Of a stretch of DNA of 64,000 nt, positions 11,701-26,700 are shown piece by piece (positions within the stretch are counted from its first letter, which is position 1; the number at the start of each line of letters is the position of its first letter). A program made the position numbers and the translations under genes. A model generated the notes under the pieces. The model made no database searches, had not been told where the DNA came from, and saw only the letters and a program-made list of their open reading frames with translations. The stretch lies in contig CAIIXF020000010.1 of the NCBI GenBank assembly GCA_903813345.2, forward strand, positions 31,526,425 through 31,590,424, given 5' to 3'. This DNA comes from Owenia fusiformis (lineage: Eukaryota > Annelida > Polychaeta > Sabellida > Oweniidae).

Positions 11701-14700
11701 ATGGTCTTTTATTTGTAATAGGATGTCGTTATCTGACTCGCATCTATCTTTTGCTATGTTCTCACCATAAAGTGTTACATGTTTAACCGCAGAAACACCT
11801 CGAAGTGAGCGAGCAGGTTTCAACGTAGAATTTGCCTTGATAATCGGTTGATTCCTTGCATTCGTTGATAATTTGGGTTTCGAATTTGATACCACATTAG
11901 CATAGGATATCGGCGTAGTTTCCACGACTGTCGTATTGACAACAGGTGCCGTTAAATGTCTCTTCTTTCGTTTTGATGTCACTTTTGACCAATCATTTTC
12001 GGGGAGGTCACTAGATAAGTGATCATTCTTATCTTGATTTAGAAGCTGAGCGTCTACGTTGCGCAATGCATCATTTACAACCCTATCATGTGATTCCGAT
12101 GTGGTTTGCGCTATATCGCCATCTTGTTTTTCGTTCGCGTTCGAATCGACCCCTACAGCTTGCGGTATATTAGCAGTTATATCTGGTGTTGATAAGGTCA
12201 CAGAATGTGAGTCACAATTACCAATCAAGGTCTTAGTGACCTCAGATGTGTTTCTAATGCGCGAGTTCGCACTTGGCATCCGACAGGGCTGAGTAGTATT
12301 AGTTACAATGGTTGAAGGAAGAGTGGGATTGGCTCCCTCACTTCATGTTACAGTTTGCTGCCTTCAGAGGCCAGACCTTCAAGTGGCTTGTAAAGAATTC
12401 TTTGGGTATGCTGCATACATTGTAGAATCTGTCGACAAAGAGTGTGCAACTCCTGCATCCCTGAGCCAGAACAAGGCAGCCCTGGTCAAGTACCTTATGG
12501 TATTTCTGGAGGGCAAAGAGGCCTTAGAGATGAAGAAGTTAAAGGGTTCCAAGAAAAGACCCCAGAAGCTGATTAAGTATATAGATCCATTTTCTCATGT
12601 ACGTACATGTAAAACATTTCAGGGAAATCGCAGTAAGAATTTTCTTAATAGCCCGAGCAATATTCTTATATGTGCGTACATGCTAAAAAATATTTTGGAG
12701 CTGTTAAGAGCTCTAGTCTTATTTCTAGCATTATTCTGAATGGCCCCAGTATTATTTCAAGTTTTTACACATGCAAAATTTTTTTTGATCCACAATATGT
12801 AGAAATTTAGAAATCAAACATTCAAACACTGAAAGATATACAGTTACAGTGAATATATTAGTGTTTAAATGTTTGATTGAGGTATAAAAAAAATTGTTAC
12901 AGTACAGTGTATGTAACAATTTTTTGTTACACCTCAAATAATATTCCTAGTATGTACAAACATGTTATAAAATTATTTTGAAAACTGACGAAGTTAATGT
13001 GAACTCTATAGTATTACATAAACACAGGGGTTTCACTAGAATTTCTCACAACAGGCTAAATAAAAGAAAACAACAGGAAAAATTTATGGAAATCATAAAT
13101 TTAACATGGAAAAGTTGAAAAATCCCTGAAAACAACAGGCGATTTTGTGAAAACAACAGGTGAAAATTCCCTCTTGCTTGCTGCTAATGAAAACTCTGTC
13201 AACATATCTTAAAAATCAAATAATATCTTGAGTCCGATATATAATGATTTTATTAATGAATCCGCTTAACGATCCTAGGGGCTTCCCCAGAGTTTTCCAC
13301 TCAGGTCAGCCTAACCCTTTGTTGCACACAAGTGATCAAACTGGCAAATGCATTGTATGTTATACTCATCATAATACATATTTTTCACATTAATCTTTTG
13401 AAATGGACCTATTTTATTTACAGTGGAGTAAAGAAAGGGCAGCAAGAGGATCTTTTCACAGATGATGTGACAGATACAGAGCTGCTGCAAGCAACAGGAG
13501 ATGTGGTCCTTCAATTGTTTCCCTAAGTCCCCCAAGGTCGGATAATTATTTTAAGCATTCAATACCTTTAAAGGTAGAGATGGACGCAATACTATCGAGC
13601 ACAACTTCTGGACCTAGATCTGAAAATCTGTTCCTCTGTACATGGAGGTTGGGACATTAGTGAAAGGTAGGGTAACACTTCCCATCTACAGATGTCCCCG
13701 GGGCTCAACATCGCTTGCGTCTTTTCACAATCATACCAGGTGAGTTTCTTATTTGGAATATTCTGAAGAAATTAAAGGCCCCATTTAAAATTCAAATATT
13801 TGAAAATTACAAAGTGGGCAACCTATCTAAATAGTTTTTATCCCATCGAACGAAGTTCGGAGGGATATAGGGAACGCCTCCGTCCGTCCGTCCGTCCGTC
13901 TGTCCCTCCATACAATACCCCATGTTTTCTCCGTCCACTTTTCGAAAAAAACTTTTTTTGCAATATTTCAATTATTTTGTTTTAAAATGTAGTTTTAACA
14001 ATCAGATACTATAGAATATATCCCCGCGCATCTGTAAACGGCAATTTGAGCAGCGACAATGATTTAAGCGCAAGTTATTACCTTTCAAAATTTTTTGACT
14101 GGGGTATCAGGCGCGTGGCTGAAAAACATTGTTCCTAACATCGCTGGAAATAGCCGTATACACCAATGGAAAGCGTTTTTGAATCCCTATTTTATGGTTC
14201 TGATCACACATAAAAACAATGACGTATAGAATACGGTTTCCTCCGTCCACCGAAAAAATGCAACCTATCTTGTTGTAACATTCTGACCTATCTTTCATGA
14301 GATCAGAAAATTGATGGAAATTATTTTTAATATCTTTCTCGCTCGATTCTTCCGCTAAAACTTCGTCAGATTTGAGAATATAGTCTAAGGAACATCTCCT
14401 TGACAGGAATTTATCCACATTAAAATATATTTTGAGAAAATTGATGTAATCGAGATTGATTTTTACGCTCCTTTTACCCCATGTTACGAGCGTTTTTCGT
14501 AAAACGATAATTGTTTAGATTAAAGTCTCAAAACATTATATTATACCTGTAAAAATACATTAAATGAATCATGGCTAATAAAATACAAACTTCTGATGTA
14601 CTTTGCCAGAACACAGTACGTTAATGAATACGCTAGATTAAGAAATGCTTGCCCGTCTACGCGTACTTTACCCCAAGTTACGAGCGTTTTTCATCGTTTA

Positions 14701-17700
14701 TTTATTTTTTGATTTTTTTTGTTGTATAATCATATTATCGAAAAATAGCCCAAATATACATTTGTAAATATGTTTATACAATAAAGACACGCATTTAAGA
14801 AAAATTATACATAAGATGCTCAATTGATGAAAGCGCTAGGCCTATTTTAAGATTACGAATGGTGCCCGTCCGTTGATTTTGAACACATATCTGTATTATT
14901 TAATTTTATCTATTAGAAGTAAATTATTCATAATAGTACTTTGGTTTCACGATTATTGAAGAGTTTAAAACATATCGGTTGTAAATAGCTTACGTATCCA
15001 AAAACCTACTGTTTCCTTACATTGTATATAATTTGGCACAGCAAAACAACCTATTTTTTAAAGAAATCAAATGTCACATTTAATCTACCTATTAATAAAA
15101 GCTACGTTATCTATGTAAACCTGAACTTAATCTCTCTAATTATTAATTGGTTGTATAATTGGCACACAAATACATGGTCTTGTTATCCAGATAACGCTTG
15201 AAATTTCAACTAAATCTGATAACAGGTATTGGAGTTATCATCCAGACAATGGTTTGGTGAACTTTGAGATCCACTATCTCTAATTTCTAAACAAATTTGT
15301 TTCAGTAAATGATAGAATATATAGTGTCTCAACAAAGGTGGACAAAACTCAAAACATTACAAAAGATATAATATGTTTTCAGCTAACAGTCTGAAGGCCA
15401 CCCATTAGGCTACTGGTCTTGAAACTGTTAGCTGAAAACATATTAGATATATGTACATTAATGCAGATATTAGCATATCACTATATCATGTCATTAAATA
15501 TCAAGAAGAGGTACATTTTAGAGCATAGTACGTTGGCACCATTATCACCATGTTTCCTACAAACCAGGAAGCGTTACGCATCATAGCTACACTTGAGGAA
15601 CTACATCCCGGGAATTCTTTGTTTGTTTCGTTCAGAGGGATCGCGTAATCGAGCCAGGAGTTAAAGTTGAGAAATCTGGTAAGTTCAATTCAAATTCAAG
15701 TTGAATCATTTTGGAGATGTTGTGATATTATAAATGCAATCGTTGTGCTCTACCTTATAAGATATTATTGTAATAAATTAATTGTATGTAAATGCTGGTT
15801 TTGTAACCTCTGTATTGTAAAATAATTCTAGAGTCCGTTATTCCCCGTCAATCACTTTTCGGCCTGTGGCGTCGACTCAATAGACTAGGCCTATAGGCCT
15901 AGACCCCAGTTTGATTTGGGCTTTCAATTTATTCTAACTAAAGATGAGGAAGATTAGAATAGCCAAGGACTTGGAATAGTGAAACTGATTTGGTCTTGGG
16001 CTCAAATCAAAGTGGAATTTCAGGACTGTGTTCATGGGTTTATGTAAAAAAACGGGTAACTGGGTAACCGGGTACTTAACATTCCTAGCAGGGTTAGGAT
16101 TTTTTTTATTTATAACTTTGGATCTGGACGATACATGTACGTTATTTTTGACGTCACGTTTTGAGGTTATTTCACATCGTAAGAACGTTTTGACAATGTT
16201 AACTTTTAACGTTAAAATAACGTTGGTAATGAACCTGTTTAGTGAGAACATATTATATCTTTGTAACGTTTCCTTAACTCACAAATAATTTGAAGCCATT
16301 TCCACAATGTTGAAATTCAACCATCCATCGACGTTATACTGAATATTTAAATAACGTCAGATCAATACGGTCCATGAACGTCATTATTGACGTCACATTT
16401 TGAGTTTATTTCAAATCGAAAAAAAACGTTTCAACAACGTTAAATTTTAACGTTAACAACACGTTGGAAATAAACCGACTTAGTGAGAACACAAAGTTTT
16501 TGTCATGTTTTAACGTTTGAGTTACGTCACATTTGGACCAATGTAGTAAAAAATCAAACGTTCCTGTTTGTTATGTTTTCCACACTAACGAACTTTACGG
16601 ACACGTTACAACAACGTTCTTTTTATACCATCAATAGATGTCTCATGTTTACGTTGCCTTGATGTGTAAAGAACGAAAATGTGCATCGTCTTCTAGGAAC
16701 TTATATGCTACTTATGAGCAACGTGACATGGACGTCATTGTTTGATGGATCGATTATTTTAAAAAGTGCTCTGTCTCGTATAGGGTAAAAATATCGAACA
16801 GCAGTACACTCGGTAGGCTAAGTCTGTCAAGTCAATTCGCTACTATATATCGGGGGAAATGTGGAACTTTGAAAGTTGGTAACCCTGCTAGGAACGTTAG
16901 GTACCCAGGCGACTGGGTACCCAGTTACCCAGTAACCCGGTTTTTACACAAACCCCTGTGTTCATTGACTTTTTGAAACTTCAAGACTGGTTCAATAAGG
17001 CTTAATTCTTAATCTGAATTTTGATAGGTGGATTGAATCATGAGAATTGGAAGCCCATGATTGCATTAATGTCCATACTATGTATTGAGGGGACTCATCT
17101 CTAATCCTTACGACAATGGTGATATATTTGCCAAGTGAAGAAATACTGAGAATAAACATCTCTAGGAAAAGCTTGTTTGTTAACTACACATTTTACGAGT
17201 GTTCTATATTAAATGTCAATGACGTTTTACGACATAGTAACTCATAGCAACTATGAGCCCCTCAGCATTGTTTTATCATGACGTGATATAACGCTCTTGT
17301 TAACAAATTCTCGGATTATGGTACCATTATCTGTGACATCAGTGACACATTGCCCCATCAACAATTAAACAAACAAACGAAATATACGTCACTGATTTTT
17401 CAAATCCCATTGCATAATTTGGAACATTGCTTTTATTTGTTTTCCTAAGTTGTTTCAATTTCATTCATTATATTCCAGCAGAATCTACATGTTTGCAAAT
17501 GTTTTACAGACATTATGAGTCATATGACAACCCTATCATGTAACTTGCTTCTGCTAAATGCCATTAGCATGAGAAAAAAATATTTTGTTTTCCGCATTAT
17601 AGTTCTAGTTTTATATGTCTCTGATTAGATGTATAAGAAAATCATTATATGGAATGGGCAGCAAGATTGTGTAGTAAGTGAACTCCTTAATAACACTTAA

Positions 17701-20700
17701 AAATAAAAAAGGTTCCACCTATCTCAAAGAATATCAAAGTTTATTGAAATAAATATATTTAATGAAATTCTAAAAATGTCAGAAAAAAGCAAAACTCTGG
17801 TTATAAATAACTTACAGAAAAAATTGACGGTGGAACCTTTTTATATTTTCAAATTTCTTCAGGGGTACATGATCAAACTTGTTTAAAACAATAAAAACGA
17901 TATGTCAATTTTCTAGTTTTTCCTCAAAAATGTCAAAGTTTATGAAAATTGAAAGTCAATTAAAATTTGATATGGCGTCAATTGTACTGCCGAACTTGGG
18001 TAAGGAGTCAAAATCCTATATCTATCCTGTTATTGCTATGCTTTATTAGTACTCATGAAAAATAATTGGCACCAAAACACTTCAGCTTATCAAATGCCGT
18101 AAATTAAAAACAATCTTGTTGACCGTATGACGATTTTCCTTAGCTTGCATCGCTAAATTAAGAATGTGTCGCTTTTAAAGCAAGCCTGTTCAAGCAAAGC
18201 GGGTAAATTGAGGCGTTTTTTTTCCGGAACGTCATTCTCCTCTAATCTTTAAGACGATGTACTGAAATATTTTCACAGTGAAGATCTAATTTACTTTATA
18301 TATAATGAAAGCATATATGATCCCCTTCTGAAAAAATCAAACAGAACATTCAGGACACCCAAAAATCAGTTAGGTTAGAGATGAGTCCCCTTAATGAGCT
18401 GCAAATTTAGGATCAATTGAGACCAATTTCCCTTAATAATATCACCCTATGCAGACTGTGCTATACCAAAACAAGCAGTGCGTAAATTATTACGTGCGCA
18501 AGGTGCAGATATTAAGGGTCTTTTTGAATTTGAATTCATGATATTTCAAAAACTAAGGCATGTTGGGTTCTCAATTATATTTATACTTGTGTACAGAATC
18601 CCTAATAAGGAAATTTTTAAAACCCCCCCCCCTATTTTTGTTCCCCTTTCTCATATTTTTCATTAAACATTTTGTATGAGGTTTTCCTTCATTTATGTTT
18701 AGTTCAGATCCTTTAATAAATGTTGAACTTTGAAAGTTGTGTGCTAAAATGGTAAGTTATATTTTTATTAATCGATATAGTGACATCACCTACTAAATGC
18801 CAAAGTTAGGCTTTTTCTACAAATTCTTTTTTTTAAATCTCAACTTGCAATGGTAGAGCATTATGTGCCAAAATAATAAGAAATATTTTTTATATTTATC
18901 AATAAGTAAGTGACATCACCTATTAAGCAATGTACAGTCCAGATCATGTAGTAAATGTTAAACATAAAAATGTGTCAAAGTGGTAAAAATTATTCTGATT
19001 GATATTAAGGTAGTGACACATATTTTATTAAAAATCGAAAAAAATGTCAAGATTGGCGTCTGTAACAGATAGCAGGTTGTGACATTTTGCACGTTAATGC
19101 CTTGTTATATCATCCATTACTCCAGTATTCAGATTGTAATTTGAATCTTTCACCAGTATGGTTCTTTTATTTTTTCCAGTATACACTCCCCTCCATAAGT
19201 TTGGCAACTTTATCTCCCCCATTGAATTACGTGTTCAAGCCTCTTTACGTTTGAATTTTTATTTACTCAACCAGCAATGTAATAACTTATAATTTTAATG
19301 GAAACGTAACTTGACTTCATTTCCAATACCTCCAAATTTTCTCAATTTTTTCCTCAATTACAATAGGTCGAAAATTGATGATAAAGTTGAATTTTTGATG
19401 TTCTTTTATTTATTCCAGTATACACTCCCCTCCATAAGTTTGGCAACCTTAGCTCCACCATTGAATTACGTGTTCAAGCCTCTTTACGTTTGAATTTTTA
19501 TTTACTCAACCAGCAATGTAATAACTTATAATTTTAATGGAAACGTAACTTGACTTCATTTCCAATACCTCCAAATTTTCTCAATTTTTTCCTCAATTAC
19601 AATAGGTCGAAAATTGATGATAAAGTTGAATTTTTGATGTTCTTTTATTTATTCCAGTATACACTCCCCTCCATAAGTTTGGCAACCTTAGCTCCCCCAT
19701 TGAACTACGTGTTAAAGCCTCTTTACGTTTGGTTTTTTATTTACTTAACCAGCGATGTAATAACTTATAATATTAATGGAAACATAACTTGATTTCATTT
19801 CCAATACCTCCAAATTTTCTCAATTTTTTCCTCGTACAGTAGGTCGAAAATTGATGATAAATTTGTTTAATTTTTGAAAATCGTCATTCCCATGTAATCC
19901 AATGGGAAATGGAGGGTTCGGGGGAAAATGAGAAATCAGGATATCTTTTCAGTAAAAGATTCAGCAAAAAATATTTTTATATAGAAAATTGAATTGTCTA
20001 CCTTTTTGTACACTAAGTGTTTAGTTTATTTGGTGAATACTAAAGTTAGAGCGCTTCAAAGTCATTTTTGAAAATAATCTTTTGCCTCCTGTGTTATTTC
20101 AATGGGAGAGGTTTTTTGAAAAACAATTTTGACTTTAAAGCTGTATAACTTTGTTTAACCTGAAGAAACATATCATTTATTTTGTTAAATAAAGTTAGCA
20201 AATTTAATTGCCTGGCTAACTCGTATTTTTTGCAAGGACTCGGATGGATGGATATTCTGTCATATGACTTGCAGCAAACCTACCATTTCCCATTGCTTAA
20301 TATGGGAATGTTGATTTTCAAAAATTCATCAATTTTCGACTTATTTTAATTGAGGAAAAAATAGAGAAAATTTGGAGGTATTGGATATGAAGTCAAATTA
20401 CGTTTCCATCAATAGTATAAGTATTTTCATTGCAGGTTAAGTAAATAAAAATTCAAATGTAGAGAGGCTTTAACACGTAGTTCAATGGGGGAGCTAAGGT
20501 TGCCAACCTTATGGAGGGGAGTGTATATTTTACCCATGACACTTACCCCAGTATGTATTCACATAGTATCATGCACCAGTATAGATCTTTTATTTTTTTC
20601 CAGTATATATGTTTCCCATGACAATTTATTTACTTGGTCTCTATTACAGATGCTACACTTCATATATAGTTATCACTTTCATATTCTTTGATATACAGAT

Positions 20701-23700
20701 TCTCATTTCAGGAACATAATATAATAATGTCAATTAAAGGCAGAATCAGATCTATGGGGGTGACAAAATTACAAGCAATATGTAAAATTGATCTACCAAT
20801 CTATTCCTTACAATCTCAAATACAATATCTCCCAAAAGATTCACGATATGTTATAAACTGGTAAAGTTATTGAGGATTTAAAGTGCAAAAATGGGTGAAA
20901 GATGTTTAAATTTTCCCAAATAATAAGAATGGTAACCATTCTTATAGAAAAATGGTACATTATTATAAAAATCTTTAGTTTTCCTGAAATAAAGTGTGCA
21001 CTTTGGGGATTTTTAGAAAATAGACATGAAAAGGAATGACATAAGCCAGGAAGATTCTAAAATTGAAACAATTTTTTGTTTGGCTGCTCGCTAGATCTGA
21101 TTCTCTCTTTAATGTCATTAATGTCAAGATGGCTATATATAAAACTTAAGAAACTGTCTTCAAATAATTTTATGTTAAGAAGTTATGTCAAGAAAACAAA
21201 ATTACCACATAACTAAAACAATGCAGAAATATCAGATATGACTGGTTTATGTATTTTACTCATTTAAATTGTTGGTGAGGAAGTGCAAGGATGAAGAAAA
21301 AAGACTGATATTATTGCTATACAGTATTTATCAATTGGCCAATAGATTCAATTTCATTAAAATACCTAATGTATACCTAAGTATTCACAAAAACCTGCAA
21401 TATATCTTATCACATTTCTCTAGATAAACATTTATTTGGCATCTCTATGAACTGTATTCTGATGAAAGTTAATCAGGTACATAAGTTCAAGGTTACAGCA
21501 CAACTCAAATATTATATTGCTTAAAGTACAATTCAACATGATATTGTTGTTCCTTGAAGGATCTACGTATATGTTGACTTCAAACTTTAAAAAGGAAAAA
21601 ATGTAAAAATTCTATTATACAAACCAATTATGTTTGTATATATTTAAAATTGAATCTAGCTCATCACCAATTTATTCAATACCATATATGGCCAAATCCA
21701 GCATTTGATAAACACCCTCACTTTGTAATTTTTATGATCTCCGAATACATTTTACTTACTTACTTTAACTAAAAGAATTTGAATTAATTAATTATAAAGT
21801 TTATTGATTGACAATTTAATTATGCTCTGTATATACATATTTCATAGTAATTCATAGTATAAATAAAGATATTCACCTACTGCCACAGATCGCTTAGATA
21901 ATGTTTCATATAACATTTTTATCTGAATGATTTCTGACTTTTTTAGTACATTAAAACTAGGCACCATGGAGCAACTCGACAAGAAGTTCCAAATAACAAG
22001 CTCAACTGTAGATACACTTTGAAGATGTGCTCTAAATGTTGTCCATTCCTTTGCAGGTACACCTGGATTCTACAGGCAAAGTTCTTGAAGACCCTAACAC
22101 ATTCCTCCAGAGAAATGGTCCTGATATTTCTGGTGATCTCTCTTCAGGTCTTACAATACACATGATCCTTCAAGTGTGTACTGAAGTGAGTAAACCTCAC
22201 TACTGGGGGCAATTTTTATATATGACAAACATACAGTGCGTATCAAAAAAACGCAACAGATTGTTATCTTGGAAAAGCACAAAACCAGTGATAACAGCAT
22301 TGATTTCATTCAATGCACCATAAAGCCATGTATCTCCTCTTTACAATGATATATCATTCATTGATATTTTGGTCATGGTTGGGTAATCATTCCATTTGCA
22401 AAGTGGGCCAAAATTAGCTTCGGGCCAAGTTATAAACATTGCAAAAGTCAGTGTACGGAGCCCGATGCAATATTGAACGAAAACATAAACCAATGCTGAC
22501 TGCATCCTTTTAATTCAATGTACCAAAAAGTCAAATTGCTCCTCTTTGCAATGGAATATCATTCATTCACAGGGAGTCATCTCTGGCCGAATAATCATTA
22601 ATTTTGCAAAGTGGGGCAAAATTCAGCTCGGACCCAAGTTTAAAACATTGCAAAAGTCAGTACAAGGGGCATAGAGGCTATTGGAAGAAGGTGTGACAGG
22701 TATGGCATAGACAGTAAAGTGTTCATACTCATACTCTTGCAAGAATGCATCCTATACCCCTCCAAATTGCCACCACTTCCTTGCACATAAAGATGCGCTC
22801 ATGATCATCTGTCCACGTCATGCATGGTTCAGCCCTGAATCATGTGTGGGTTAAAGCAAAGAAAAGCAGCCCATGGGCAAATCTCTCTCGAGGTTTTGCA
22901 ATATCTGGTGGAGGAATTATGAGCACAGATGCTCCTGAGATAGCTCAGCTCCAAAAGAAAAAGTCACAACAATTAAAGTCAGGGGAACTTCCATTGGCAC
23001 TTAGCCCTTGCACTGATTTTTTCAATATCTAAAACTTGGCGCAGAGCAGATTTTGACCCACTGTGCAAATGGAAGGATTTCTCACCCAACCATTACCACA
23101 TGTGAATGAATGACATATCATTGCAAAGAAGAGAGACATGGCTTTATGGTACATTAAATGAAATTGATGTAGTCATTACTAGTTTTGTGATTTTACGAGA
23201 TAACAACTTGTTGCGTTTTTTTTGATACGCCCTGTAGTAATGACATTGATAAACCATTTAAATAAAGATTTATACAGAAAGCTCCTATGAAACTTGACTA
23301 TTAGCAGAAAGACCTGAATAAGTGCATAGCTTGTTATTCCCTATGATACTTTATATAAATCTTTACTCTACTGTGAAATTGATCAGATTCATTAGTTTCA
23401 CTAGAATCAAAAAATGACCTGTATATATACATGTAAATGATTTATATGTCTTAACAACACATATCAAACGGTTTTGATAAACTATTGGTGAAGTTATTTT
23501 GGATTCAAAGTGTCTCAAAGTAATTTTTTGGAATACGGTTTATATTGATATATCACAATGTGACATTAATAGAATGATTTGAATATAATATAGTGAATCG
23601 AAAATATTACCTAATTCTTGACCCAAGATGGCATAGGCCACATCCCCCAGCACCCATTTTAAACCATTATCAGGATTACATGTCTTGAAATAATTATAAA

Positions 23701-26700
23701 GTGGTAGTCTATTCTTAATACATGTACAATCATAAATTTTCCCTCATTGAGCCTTGGACAAGTAAAAAATCTATGTTCAGAAGTTTCTTTACAACTGTAT
23801 TTACAACTTCTGAAAAGGGGATGGGGATTGAAATGTGATAAAGTAATGTGATATAGGGAAAACTCATGCTATCCATTGTTTTCAGCATAGTTTTGGTCAT
23901 TGAAAATTGATATCTCCAAAACTAGCCTTTCAATCCATTTTATTTCTGTAGAAGTTTGATAATCTTTTCTTGCAATAAACATTTGAAAAGAAGATACTCT
24001 TTGGAGTAGATAGGTTCAACATTTTGTGAAGAAATGTTGACATGGGGTCCCTATTCATAATTTTTGGAATGGTTTGATTGATATTTTTTATTATCCTTGA
24101 GAATTTACTTGAAAGATAACATATTGTGTTAATAGGAAAATGTCATATTTAAAATTACTCCTGGAAAGTACTCAAAATGAAAGATGTGACCATCTAAAAT
24201 CATTTTCCATACTAAACCTGGTCCTTTGAAATAACATATATTTTCATCAGTATGAAGGCTATCCTGGATATTTTAAAAAGTCTTGTTTTAAACAATGTAA
24301 AAGTTAAAATATAGAAAAATGATCTTTCGGAGTATAGGACATTTGTGTGTGTCATTTTCAATAACCTTGTTTTTGATCCGAACTGGTTTTGAACGTAATT
24401 CCTGCAAAAAGAATTATTGATTTAGCCAATGCAGGGGGTGGTTTATTAAGTTAAAAATAATGCAAAATAATTAATATTTCTTGGTAAAAAAATCATGCTC
24501 CAAGTCTTCCTAAAAAAGCTAAATTTAAAACAAATTACTCAGTTTCCATAGAAATTGCCCATATGAGCATTTAATGAGGTAATTGGTATGTTAATTATTG
24601 ACAATACCTCCATTATGAGGCCATATTTGCATTATAAGATATCAGATTTTTGAAAAAGATATACTTCATAAATAAACAATTTGGATTGATGTAGTGTTTT
24701 ATAGCCAGTGAGTGCAATACAAGTATAATATTTCTGTTACAATTTACATCATAATTTGAAATTAGGACAAACATAGTCACCTAAATGAAAACAGTAAATG
24801 AAATTGTCCAGGGTGAAACAAATGGTAGCAAACAAATAATGTCACCCACATAATGTTGCATAATACTGAAAGGAAATAATGTATTCTGTAGACTAGAATA
24901 TTAGGTGCACTTTTCTTTGCAGGTATACCTGGATTCTCAAGCAAAGTTATTGATGACCCTAACACATACCTCCACAGATATGAGCTACTGGTCTTGGAGG
25001 TAGTTCACCTCAAAGATAGTGATTAAGGTAGGTCTTTTAGGTAGCTACCCTCACTGATAATGACTATGATAGGACTGGTAGGTAACTCTCCTTACTGATA
25101 GTAAATAAGAAAGCTCTTGTAGGTTCTTGTAGCTAACCCCATTGGTAGTGAATAATATTGGCCTTCTTGGAAGCTCACCTCACTGAAAGTGACTAAGGTA
25201 GATCTTGTTGGTAGTTTACCTAATTGATAGGGAAAAATGTTAGCCTTCTTGGTAACTCACCTCACTGATGGTGATTAAGGTAGGTTTTCTTGGTAACTCA
25301 GCTCACTGATATGGTGATGTATATTTTGTAAATGTAACTCATCTCACTGAAAATGAATATTATATATATATCTTCTTAATAGCCCACCTCAGTATTGGTG
25401 ATCAATGTAGATTTCTTTGGATAGCTCACCTCACTGATAGGGAATAAGTTAGGTCTTGGAGGTACACATATTTTATCTCAGGTAGATATTCTGGGAAGCT
25501 CACCTCACTGATAGTGAATTATGTAGGTTTTTGGAATAGGTCACCTCACTAAAACATTCTAAGGTAGGTCTGCCTATAGGTCATCTCAGGGACATCACTG
25601 ATAGTGAATTAGGTAGGTCTTGTAGGTAGGTAACCTCACTGATAGTGAATAAGATATTTTGAGTATCTCATTGAAGAGTACCATTTCTTCTGTAAATAAT
25701 CCTCAGTCAAGTGCTACCAGGCCATTTTTATAACTTGACTTATTAATTGAGACAGATTTCTTTATATCAAGTTATCAAAACAATTTGCTGAACCTGTAAC
25801 TGTAACAATATTATTGGGTGTTATTTACCATTATGACAGGTATCGGTAATGTAGTCTAAACAATGTAGTAAAGTCTGCATCAAATAGTTGAATCTTTACT
25901 CATTTTCAAGTCATTTGGAGACAATGCCTTTAATTTAAGGCTAAAGTTATCATGAAATAACTTAACTTAACTGACATTTTAAATGGCATATAATGCAATT
26001 ACAGACACCAGAAGAGGAAATAATGGAATATTCTGTATGGGTTATGGCAAAATTTCAACTAAGTTTCTCTGCAAAACGTGTTTGAAGCAGTAATCAATGT
26101 ATCTCACTTCATAATGAACTACAATGCATAAAATAGGTTCCATGATAATTTTAGTGCTATAAACACTTATAAGACCATTAATAGAATATGGAAATATCAT
26201 ATGGCATCCAAGATATGTATTGGACATGATAATTCAATTAAAGACTTGAGTTATCCAGAACGACTTAGGAAACTCAATTTATTCTCCCTGAAATACAGAA
26301 GAAGGAGAGGTGATATGATTGAAGTTTACGAAATTTTCAATGACTAGCCTATGTTAGAATTGAATCCAGTTCTTTCTTTATTGAGAATTAATCCACCAAT
26401 AGGGGTCATCCAAAGAAACTATATAAACAATGTCTTAGACTTGACATGAGGAAAAACTCCTTCAGTCAAAGAATTATTAATGACTGGAACTTGTTCACAC
26501 CCGGTGATCGTGAAAATGGGACGGAGGGGGGGGGGGGGGGGAGCAAGCAATTTCTGGTAGAAAAATGAACAAATCTGAAAATAACCATAAAGGTCCCAAG
26601 GGTAGTTCCTCTCACCAAGAGTCAATCATATAGGTCTTGAGGGTAGGTCAACTTCACTGACAGTAACCATGAAGGTCCAGATAGTAGTTTCTCTCCCAAA

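Larger units (their letters stand above)
7580..12302 (-). mobile_element. Two-ORF LINE retrotransposon with (TAA)n-like tail
   Basis: Minus-strand element with ORF1 (12279-11341) and ORF2 (11477 or 11351 to 7860) and a 280 bp 3' UTR ending in an ATA/TAA triplet repeat (7581-7597, plus strand TTATTATTATT). The boundaries are where flanking coding sequence resumes on each side. No convincing target duplication longer than a few bases is visible. The ORFs are intact, so the insertion is probably recent. APE endonuclease, RT and a CCHC-like C-terminus place it among the non-LTR families; I cannot assign the clade without a tree. Confidence 0.85.
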
